The notes below the pieces were generated by a model. It was not told the origin of the DNA. It ran no database searches and saw only the letters and a list, made by a program, of their open reading frames with translations. Shown piece by piece: positions 57,498 through 64,000 of a stretch of 64,000 bases of DNA. The position numbers were made by a program, and so were the translations under genes. The first letter of the stretch is position 1. Every line of letters begins with the position of its first letter. The DNA is from Prescottella defluvii (GTDB lineage: Bacteria > Actinomycetota > Actinomycetes > Mycobacteriales > Mycobacteriaceae): assembly GCF_000738775.1 (NCBI RefSeq), contig NZ_JPOC01000021.1, positions 1-64,000 of the forward strand. The letters run 5' to 3'.

Positions 57498-58265
57498 CTA
57501 GGTGGTCGAGCCCAACGCTTCGAGTGCCCGCCGCGCATCCTCGAGTTCCTTGCTCAACGCCGCAATCCGCTGCTCCGCAGCCTCTCGAGCTGCGGTGATG
57601 ACCGATTGGACCGCTTCGAGAGCGTTGGGTTCCCCGAGCTCCCGGACCGCGCGATCCACCGCGTCCGGACTCACCGGAACCGCCTTGCTCGGGCGCTTTG
57701 CGCCGTGCGCGACCGTGACCGTCCATTCGTTCTCGGGGCCGGCGTGAATCGTCACGCTCACGCTGCCCGTCGCCACCTTCTTGGTGCGCCGCGGTGCGGG
57801 GACCGGCGCGGTGCTCGCTGCGGGAACGGGCGCGGGCGCAGGGACGGTCGGCACAACCGGGGCGGACGCGGGTTCGCGCGAGGCCGCCACCGGCGGCACC
57901 GAGGCGGCCGGAGACGACGCGCGCACCGGGGCGGCCGGCGCGGCCTTGCGGACGGTGGCCGGCTTGGTGGCCGTCTTGGCGGCCGCCGGGGCGGGCACCT
58001 CGGGAGCCTTGCGCGTCATGCGCAGTTCCTCCGCTTCGAACGGTAGTTCGTCGTTGACACCCTTGGGCCGGATTATGACCGTATTACCTTCCACGGAAAC
58101 AACTTTGGCCGAACACCCCGCCTCGATCCCGAGGCTGGGGGTGGCTTCGTTGAGGTACACGGTGGCGCGCTTGCCCTCGGCGACGGCCGTGGCCAGTGCC
58201 TCGAGGTTCTCCGCGGTGAGGTGTTCCGGTGACGAGCCAGAGCCGGAACGTCTGCGGGGCGGCAT
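57498..58265 (-). CDS. DUF6319-like protein with Pro/Ala-rich linker and coiled-coil tail
   Basis: 255 aa from ATG 58265 (AGGAGG nine bases upstream). The basic N terminus PPRRRSGSG is followed by a small beta-rich domain to about residue 85 (HLTAENLEALATAVAEGKRATVYLNEA ... NTVIIRPKGVNDELPFEAEELRMTRK). A Pro/Ala/Val-rich linker of about 75 residues leads to a C-terminal domain with a coiled coil (VQSVITAAREAAEQRIAALSKELEDARRALEAL). I recall this layout as the actinobacterial DUF6319 family, but cannot confirm it. Cytoplasmic; function unknown. It stands alone between the protease and TetR genes on the same strand. Confidence 0.7.
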   Translation of the reverse strand: MPPRRRSGSGSSPEHLTAENLEALATAVAEGKRATVYLNEATPSLGIEAGCSAKVVSVEGNTVIIRPKGVNDELPFEAEELRMTRKAPEVPAPAAAKTATKPATVRKAAPAAPVRASSPAASVPPVAASREPASAPVVPTVPAPAPVPAASTAPVPAPRRTKKVATGSVSVTIHAGPENEWTVTVAHGAKRPSKAVPVSPDAVDRAVRELGEPNALEAVQSVITAAREAAEQRIAALSKELEDARRALEALGSTT

Positions 58266-58396
58266 GATGAGGGTCCTCCTGAATACCTACAAGAACACAG
58301 AATTCGTACCCCGCTACTTTGGCACAGCCCCCCGACAGTTCCCCACGCCGCGCAAACCCCCACGCCGTGCGGACCCACGGGATCCGGCAGTCGCGC

Positions 58397-59062
58397 TCAC
58401 CGACATTCCGCGCCCCCGGCACCTCGGGCCGTGAGGAAGTCGTCGACGATCCGCACGCAGGCGTCCGACCCCAGCGGCGCGAGGGTGGCCAATTTGGTGA
58501 ATACGAGCGGACCGACCAGTTGCGCCAGGGCGAGGTCGTAGTCGAAGTCGCCCAGGACCCTGCGCGCCTCATCGGTGCCGAGCACGCGATCGAACGCGGT
58601 GCGGTACTGCACGACGACGTGCTCGCGCAGTGATCTGAGTTCCGGCTTGTCGGGGTGCCGACGGCCGTCCTCCAGATCGGATGCGCTCGAGTAGCCGTCG
58701 AGCGCCGGCCCCATCCCCAGCCAGCACAGCGCGGTCACGTGCATCGGCGCCTCTTCGATCAACCGGGCCTGGCTGACCATCAACTCGATCAGCTGCGTCC
58801 GCAGATCGCCCGACAGCGGAGCGGCCGGGGCCGGCGGGATGAGCCGCCCGAAGGCCGCCGCCACCAGTTCGGTGCCGCTGTCGAAGTGCCGGTAGAGCGT
58901 CGCCCGCGCCACCTTCGCGAGTTTCGTGACGGCATCGATCGTGACGGCGTCGGTGCCGCCCTTCGCGAGGAGCGTGGTCGCCGCGTCGAGCAACCGTGCA
59001 CGTGAACGCGCCTTTCGCGGATCCTGTTCCTGCTCCGCCACTTCGGTTACGTCGCTACCCAT
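58397..59062 (-). CDS. TetR-family regulator of the adjacent exporter
   Basis: 221 aa. The HTH near residues 18-65 is KARSRARLLDAATTLLAKGGTDAVTIDAVTKLAKVARATLYRHFDSGTEL, followed by a helical C-terminal region. It diverges from a DHA2 exporter gene with only 73 bp between starts, the standard layout for drug-responsive repression of an efflux pump. A short inverted repeat ACTGACAGT (59103-59111) lies between them and could be part of the operator. The start ATG 59062 has GAGGTGA upstream. Confidence 0.88.
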   Translation of the reverse strand: MGSDVTEVAEQEQDPRKARSRARLLDAATTLLAKGGTDAVTIDAVTKLAKVARATLYRHFDSGTELVAAAFGRLIPPAPAAPLSGDLRTQLIELMVSQARLIEEAPMHVTALCWLGMGPALDGYSSASDLEDGRRHPDKPELRSLREHVVVQYRTAFDRVLGTDEARRVLGDFDYDLALAQLVGPLVFTKLATLAPLGSDACVRIVDDFLTARGAGGAECR

Positions 59063-59135
59063 CCGTCATCACCTCTTGTGGAACCGTCCGTCCACCTACG
59101 ATACTGACAGTCTTGTTTCCTACGGGGAGGCCCGC

Positions 59136-60701
59136 ATGGCTGGAAAGTACACCGGAAACGCCGAGCGGATGACGTGGGGCCAGATCTGGACCCTCACCGT
59201 GTCGTGCGCGGCGGTGGCACTGGTCGTGGCGGCGATGGCCGCACTCAACACGGCCCTGCCGGACCTCGCCCGGGACACCGGTGCCACCCAGTCCCAGCTC
59301 ACCTGGATCGTCGACGGCTACACCCTCACGCTCGCGTGCCTGCTCCTACCGGCCGGCGCCCTGGGCGATCAGTACGGTCGCCGCGGGGTTCTGGTGTTCG
59401 GCCTGTTCGTGTTCGCGGTCGCCTCCGCACTACCGGTCCTCGTCGACTCCCCCACGTGGCTCATCGGCGCCCGGGCGGCGTCGGGTATCGGTGCGGCGTT
59501 CGTCATGCCGGCGACGCTGTCCATCCTCACCGCGAGTTTCCCGGCCGCGCAGCGCTCCAAGGCCGTCGGAATCTGGTCCGGAGTCGCGGGTTCCGGTGGC
59601 ATCGCCGGTCTCATCGGCTCCGGGCTACTGCTCGAACAGTGGTCGTGGCACTCGATCTTCATCGGGCTCGCGGCCGTCTCGGCAGTACTGTTCGCCTTGT
59701 CCTTCACGATCCCGTCGTCCCGCGACGAACACCCGTCGGCATTCGACGTCCGGGGTGGCGTGCTGATCGTCGGGGCGGTCGGACTGTTCGTGCTCGGCAT
59801 CATCGAGGCACCGCAGCGGGGCTGGCTCGACCCGTTCGTGCTGGCGGCGATCGTCGGCGGTCTGGCCGCGGCGGCGGTGTTCGCGGTGGTCGAACTCCGC
59901 GTGGCGCATCCTCTGCTCGACGTCCGACTGTTCCGCAACCGAACCTTCGGGGTGGGCGCGACGTCCCTGCTGCTGCAGTTCTTCGCGACGTTCGGGCTGT
60001 TCTTCCTCATCATCCAGCACCTGCAGTTGGTCCTGGACTACTCGCCCCTGCAGTCGGCCCTCGCCCTTGCCCCGATCGCCGTCGTGGTGCTCGCGCTGTC
60101 GGTACTCGCGCCGGTGCTCATTCCGCTGCTGGGACTGCGCGCGATGACGTTCGTCGGCCTCATGGTGATGGCGGTCTCGCTGGTCCTGCTGGGCCGGCTC
60201 GACCAGACCAGTTCGTACCTCGATGTCGCAGTGCCCCTCGTGGTCGCCGCGGTCGGGCTGGGGCTGTGCACCGCGCCCGCGACCACCGCCATCGTGCAGA
60301 ACACCCCGACCGCCAATCAGGGCGTCGCATCCGCGGTCAACGACGCCACCCGCGAGATCGGCGCCGCGATCGGCGTGGCACTGGCCGGCAGCATTCTCGC
60401 CGCGGGCTACGGGCGACACGTCCAGCCCGCGGTCGACGCCGTCCCCGAGCAGGCGAAGCAGCCCGTCGGCGACTCGCTCGCCGCCGCGCTCGAGGTGTCG
60501 AAACTGGCAGGCCCGCAGGGAGATCAGCTGGCCGACTTCGCGAAGGCGGCCTTCCTGCACGGAATGCAGGAGGCCTCCTTCGTACTTGCCGGCGTCCTGT
60601 TCGTCACCGCCGTCGTGCTCGGTGTGTGGGCCCCGGGCGGGCGCGGCATCGCCGCCGCGCCCGAACCCGAGGACGCCACCGCGCTCGCCGAGGTCGACTG
60701 A
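59136..60701 (+). CDS. DHA2-family (EmrB/QacA-type) MFS exporter
   Basis: 521 aa from ATG 59136, with GGGGAGG five bases upstream; an open frame further left runs through the TetR promoter and is not used. About 14 membrane helices. Typical motifs are ALNTALPDLARDTGATQSQLTWIVDGYTLTLA, GDQYGRRGVLV and GIGAAFVMPATLSIL. It is probably a proton-driven multidrug or metabolite exporter under control of the divergent TetR. It converges on the second peptide transporter operon; a 5-bp ACCGG-AGG-CCGGT hairpin at 60705-60717 lies between them. Confidence 0.9.
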   Translation: MAGKYTGNAERMTWGQIWTLTVSCAAVALVVAAMAALNTALPDLARDTGATQSQLTWIVDGYTLTLACLLLPAGALGDQYGRRGVLVFGLFVFAVASALPVLVDSPTWLIGARAASGIGAAFVMPATLSILTASFPAAQRSKAVGIWSGVAGSGGIAGLIGSGLLLEQWSWHSIFIGLAAVSAVLFALSFTIPSSRDEHPSAFDVRGGVLIVGAVGLFVLGIIEAPQRGWLDPFVLAAIVGGLAAAAVFAVVELRVAHPLLDVRLFRNRTFGVGATSLLLQFFATFGLFFLIIQHLQLVLDYSPLQSALALAPIAVVVLALSVLAPVLIPLLGLRAMTFVGLMVMAVSLVLLGRLDQTSSYLDVAVPLVVAAVGLGLCTAPATTAIVQNTPTANQGVASAVNDATREIGAAIGVALAGSILAAGYGRHVQPAVDAVPEQAKQPVGDSLAAALEVSKLAGPQGDQLADFAKAAFLHGMQEASFVLAGVLFVTAVVLGVWAPGGRGIAAAPEPEDATALAEVD

Positions 60702-60729
60702 CCGACCGGAGGCCGGTGCGTGGCGGAGA

Positions 60730-61536
60730 TCAGACCACGCGGGCCGACCGGGGGATCGGGACGGGGATGGCCTCGAGCAGTTTCCGGGTGTAGTCCTGTT
60801 GCGGATGGTCGTAGATGTCGGTGACGGTGCCGGTCTCGACGACCTCACCGGCCTTCATCACCATCACCCGGTCCGCGATGACCTCGATGAGCGCGAGGTC
60901 GTGGCACACGAACAGGTACGCCAGGCCGAGTTCCTCCTGCAGGTCCCGCAGCAGGTTGAGCACCTGCGCCCGCACCGACACGTCCAGCGCCGCGACTGGT
61001 TCGTCGCAGACGATCATCTTCGGCTCCAACGTCAACGCGCGGGCGATCGCGACGCGCTGCAACTGCCCACCGGACAGTTCGGCCGGATACCGGCTCAGGT
61101 AGCGGGATCCGATACCGACCTTGTCGAGCAACTCCTTCGCCCGCCGATCACGCGCGGCCTTGTCGAGGTCGGTGTGCACGATCAGCGGTTCGGCGACCGC
61201 CTCGGCGACGGTCATCCGCGGGTCGAGCGAGGAATGCGGATCCTGGAAGATCATCTGCATTCCGCGTCGCATCGCCCGCAGTCGTGCCGGCTTCGCGCCG
61301 CGGACGTCCTCGCCGTCGAAGACGACGGTGCCGGTGTCGGGTTCGATCAGCCGCAGCACCATCCGCCCGACCGTGGACTTCCCCGCCCCGGATTCGCCGA
61401 CGACGGCGAGGCATTCGCCGGCGTCGAGGGTGAACGAGACGTCCTTCACCGCGTGGGTCCATCCGGTCTTGCGGCCGAGGAAGTCCCGGCGGGTGGAGAA
61501 CGACTTCGTCAGGTTCGTGACCTCGAGCAAACTCAT
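60730..61536 (-). CDS. Peptide ABC transporter ATPase (OppF/DppF type), short form
   Basis: 268 aa from ATG 61536 with GGAGG upstream. The ATG overlaps the previous gene's stop as ATGA. Walker A GESGAGKST, Q-loop IFQDPHSSLDPR, signature LSGGQLQR and Walker B MIVCDEPVAALD are intact. Unlike most DppF proteins it lacks the C-terminal Cys-rich oligopeptide block and ends PVPIPRSARVV, so it is about 60 residues short of the family norm. It pairs with the DppD-type ATPase upstream in the second BCDF operon. Confidence 0.9.
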   Translation of the reverse strand: MSLLEVTNLTKSFSTRRDFLGRKTGWTHAVKDVSFTLDAGECLAVVGESGAGKSTVGRMVLRLIEPDTGTVVFDGEDVRGAKPARLRAMRRGMQMIFQDPHSSLDPRMTVAEAVAEPLIVHTDLDKAARDRRAKELLDKVGIGSRYLSRYPAELSGGQLQRVAIARALTLEPKMIVCDEPVAALDVSVRAQVLNLLRDLQEELGLAYLFVCHDLALIEVIADRVMVMKAGEVVETGTVTDIYDHPQQDYTRKLLEAIPVPIPRSARVV

Positions 61537-62588
61537 GGTGCCTCCACTCCGTGCAGTTGCAGATCGGTCGCCCGCAGGCACCGGGCCGCCCGGCCCGGGA
61601 CCGTCTCGGCCAGAGCCGGATGCGTGGTGTCGCAGAGACCGGCCCGGGCGTGGGTGCAGCGGTCGTGGAAGTGGCAGCCCGCCGGCCACTCCCCCGCGGC
61701 CGGGATCCGTCCCGGGATCGCCGTCAGCCGGCGATCGGCGTTCAGACCCGGACGCGGGATCGACGCCAGCAACCCCGACGTGTACGGGTGCTGCGGGGAG
61801 AAGAACACTTCGTCGGCGCGACCGTCCTCGATGACCTCACCGGCGTACATGACCACGACCCGCTCGCACAGTTCCGCGACGACACCGAGGTCGTGGGTGA
61901 CGAACAGCAACGCGACCCCGGTCTGCTGCTGCAGATCCCGCAACAAGTCCAGGATCGTCTCCTGCACCGTCACATCCAGCGCCGTGGTCGGCTCGTCCGC
62001 GATCAGCAGTCGCGGATTGCAGGCCATGACCATCGCGATCATCACCCGCTGGCACATGCCACCGGAGAACGCGTGCGGGTACTCCCGTACCCGGTCCGCC
62101 GCCCGCGGGATCTGCACCAACTCCAGCATCTCCACCGCGCGCGCCATCGCCGCCTTGCGGTCCAGACCCAGATGCTTGCGCACCGACTCCGCGATCTGAT
62201 CACCGACCGTGTAGGCGGGGTTGAGGGACCGGATCGGCTGCTGGAAGATCATGCCCATCCCGGTGCCGCGCAGGTCCCGCCATTCCTTGCCCGGCAACCG
62301 AGTCAGGTCACGGCCGTCGAACTCCACGCTGCCCCGGGAGATCCGTCCCCCGGTGTCGCCGGTCAAGCCCATCACCGCGAGCGACGACACGGTCTTCCCG
62401 GAGCCGGATTCGCCGACCAGGGCGACGGATTCGCCGGCGGCGACGTCGAACGAGACGTCCTGCACGGCGGTGACCCAGTCCTTGCGGCCGGCCCGGAACT
62501 GCACCGCGAGATCGCGCACCCGCAGCAACGGCGCTGTCGGGTCGACGGGCGTCCCGCCGCGGCGGGTGAGGGTGTCAGTTACTGCCAT
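61533..62588 (-). CDS. Peptide ABC transporter ATPase (OppD/DppD type)
   Basis: 351 aa. Walker A GESGSGKTV, Q-loop IFQQPIRSLNPAY, signature FSGGMCQR (Phe in place of the usual Leu) and Walker B LLIADEPTTALD. The C-terminal block GCHFHDRCTHARAGLC is present, complementing its absence in the partner ATPase. It overlaps the permease gene upstream by 14 bases, so the operon is translationally coupled. Confidence 0.92.
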   Translation of the reverse strand: MAVTDTLTRRGGTPVDPTAPLLRVRDLAVQFRAGRKDWVTAVQDVSFDVAAGESVALVGESGSGKTVSSLAVMGLTGDTGGRISRGSVEFDGRDLTRLPGKEWRDLRGTGMGMIFQQPIRSLNPAYTVGDQIAESVRKHLGLDRKAAMARAVEMLELVQIPRAADRVREYPHAFSGGMCQRVMIAMVMACNPRLLIADEPTTALDVTVQETILDLLRDLQQQTGVALLFVTHDLGVVAELCERVVVMYAGEVIEDGRADEVFFSPQHPYTSGLLASIPRPGLNADRRLTAIPGRIPAAGEWPAGCHFHDRCTHARAGLCDTTHPALAETVPGRAARCLRATDLQLHGVEAP

Positions 62589-63459
62589 TTCGACTCCTCG
62601 TCAACGCTCGGCGCACACCGTCACCGAGATAGGTGAACGCGAGCACCGTCAGAAAGATCATCACACCGGGCGGCCACACCAGGTACGGCGCCAATTGCAT
62701 GTTCGACGCCGCCGTCGACAGCATCGAGCCCCAGCTCGCCGCCGGCGCCTTCGCACCCAGTCCCAGGAAACTCAGGCTCGCTTCCGCCGCGACCGCGGTG
62801 CCCAGCGAGACGGAGATGACCAGCACGATCGGGGGCATCACATTCGGCAGGATGTGCCGAACGATGGTGCGGGAGGTAGTGCAGCCCAACGCGACCGACG
62901 CCTCGATGTAGGTGTCGCCACGCACGTCCATCGTCGACGCCCGCGCGACCCGGAAGAACCGGGGCGCCATCACCAGACCGACCGCGAGCATCGCGTTGGT
63001 GATCCCCGAGCCCAGCACCGCGACGATCGTGATCGCCAGCACCAGCGACGGCGCACTCATCAACGCATCCATGATCCGGGTCAGGACGGTATCGACCCAG
63101 CCACCGAGGTAGCCGGCGATCACGCCGAGCGGCAATCCCAGCACCAACGCCAGGACCACCGCCTGCAACGACGCCTGCAACGAGATTCGCGCACCGAAGA
63201 TCAATCGACTCAGCACATCCCGGCCGTAGTCGTCGGTGCCCAACCAGTGCGTCGACGACGGCGGCTGCAACCGCCCCAGCAGATCCTGCGCATACGGATC
63301 GTACGGCGCCAGCCACGGCGCGAACACCGCCATCACGACCAGCAGCAGCACGAACGCCCCGGCCACCGTCGCCGCGGGACGCCGTCGCACCACACCCCAC
63401 ACCCGACCGGCACGCCCAGGAGCCCGGTCCGCCACCTCGGTAGGCAAAGTTGTTGTCAT
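62575..63459 (-). CDS. Peptide ABC transporter permease (OppC/DppC type)
   Basis: 294 aa from ATG 63459, overlapping the upstream stop as ATGA; GAAGG lies just upstream. An open frame up to 63870 lies within the next permease and is not coding. Six predicted helices; HWLGTDDYGRDVLSRLIFGAR is the DppC landmark, and ASVALGCTTSRTIVRHILPN is the EAA loop. Normal family length, unlike its counterpart at 42.7-43.8 kb. Confidence 0.9.
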   Translation of the reverse strand: MTTTLPTEVADRAPGRAGRVWGVVRRRPAATVAGAFVLLLVVMAVFAPWLAPYDPYAQDLLGRLQPPSSTHWLGTDDYGRDVLSRLIFGARISLQASLQAVVLALVLGLPLGVIAGYLGGWVDTVLTRIMDALMSAPSLVLAITIVAVLGSGITNAMLAVGLVMAPRFFRVARASTMDVRGDTYIEASVALGCTTSRTIVRHILPNVMPPIVLVISVSLGTAVAAEASLSFLGLGAKAPAASWGSMLSTAASNMQLAPYLVWPPGVMIFLTVLAFTYLGDGVRRALTRSRNGSN

Positions 63460-64000
63460 GCGCGCACCTTCGGATTGAAGTAGCCGTACGAGATGTCGAC
63501 CAACAGATTCACGACCACCACCACACACGTGGTGAACAACACGAACCCGAGCAACACCGGAACATCGTGGTTCTGCACACTGTTGACCGCCAGCGAACCC
63601 ATCCCCGGCATGCCGTAGATGATCTCGATCGTCACCGCACCACCGAGAACCTCGGAGACCCGGAACCCGAGGACCGTGACCACCGGGATGCACGCGTTCT
63701 TCAGACCGTGCTTGAGGACCACACTGGCCTGACCGAGCCCGCGCGCCTTCGCATTCAGGATGTAGTCGCTGCCCATCACCTGCCCGAGGGCCGACCGCAA
63801 TTGCAGTGTCACCTCCGCCGCCGGCAACAGCGCCAACGCCACGCCCGGCAACACCAGGTGCTGGAACCACGGCACCACCCCGTCCGACAGCGGGACGTAG
63901 CCGAATGCCGGGAAGATCTGATTCGACACCGCGAACAGCGACACCAGCACCAGACCGAACCAGAACGCCGGGATCGCGATCGCGATCGATGCGAGCACAT
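63456..64000 (-). CDS. Peptide ABC transporter permease (OppB/DppB type), N-terminus beyond the window
   Basis: The C-terminal 180 or so residues are visible; the frame is open at the right edge, so the start is missing. Hydrophobic helices, the EAA loop NAKARGLGQASVVLKHGLKN and the C-terminal DISYGYFNPKVRA match DppB. It is the first visible gene of the second BCDF operon. A binding-protein gene, if present, would lie to the right of the window. Confidence 0.9.
   Translation of the reverse strand, partial: VLASIAIAIPAFWFGLVLVSLFAVSNQIFPAFGYVPLSDGVVPWFQHLVLPGVALALLPAAEVTLQLRSALGQVMGSDYILNAKARGLGQASVVLKHGLKNACIPVVTVLGFRVSEVLGGAVTIEIIYGMPGMGSLAVNSVQNHDVPVLLGFVLFTTCVVVVVNLLVDISYGYFNPKVRA

Overview
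The window is high-GC DNA from a mycolic-acid-containing actinomycete, most likely Rhodococcus or a close relative such as Nocardia. The evidence is a clear FadE25 and FadB2 pair, a KshA 3-ketosteroid 9-alpha-hydroxylase oxygenase, an MTB12-type lipoprotein, an Rv1815-like secreted protease, a DUF6319-like protein and many TetR regulators. No rRNA, tRNA, IS element, phage gene or CRISPR array was found.

Layout. (1) 1-5.8 kb, minus strand: a CoA-ester beta-oxidation operon (SCPx-type thiolase, SRPBCC protein, MaoC hydratase, MFE2-type (3R)-hydroxyacyl-CoA dehydrogenase, fused two-half acyl-CoA dehydrogenase running off the left edge). A divergent TetR gene follows at 5.9-6.5 kb, with two matching palindromes in the shared promoter. 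(2) 6.5-31.1 kb, minus strand: one giant NRPS gene of about 8180 aa. Its order is C-T / C-A-T / C-A-T-E / C-A-T / C-A-T-E / C-A-T / C-A-T-TE, so it should make an N-capped hexapeptide with D-residues at positions 2 and 4. Residues 1 and 4 are predicted to be threonine. (3) 31.3-34.7 kb, plus strand: TetR, fadE25, a 52-aa glycine-rich peptide and fadB2, with paired operators exactly 100 bp apart before fadE25. (4) 34.9-38.9 kb, minus strand: a 42-aa hydrophobic peptide gene, a TrpF-like protein, kshA coupled to a small Cys-rich ORF, and two lipoproteins. A DHA2 exporter diverges at 39.1 kb.

(5) 40.6-52.4 kb: a peptide-scavenging island. It holds an Opp/Dpp ABC transporter (two ATPases, two permeases, and a divergent lipoprotein binding protein), a YtcJ-type amidohydrolase, a HutC-type GntR regulator, an N-acyl-D-amino-acid deacylase and an HSL-family esterase. 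(6) 52.5-60.7 kb: TetR with a divergent Baeyer-Villiger monooxygenase, ilvD, a secreted S1 protease, the DUF6319-like protein, and a TetR/DHA2-exporter pair. (7) 60.7-64 kb, minus strand: a second Opp/Dpp operon running off the right edge.

Taken together, the region combines catabolism of lipids and steroids, peptide import and N-acyl-D-amino acid hydrolysis with one large orphan lipopeptide-type synthetase. The most notable points are the NRPS with its adenylation-free C-T start, the two small peptide genes flanking fadB2, and several well-formed palindromic operators and likely leaderless promoters. Whether the NRPS and the D-acyl-peptide scavenging genes are functionally linked is speculation.
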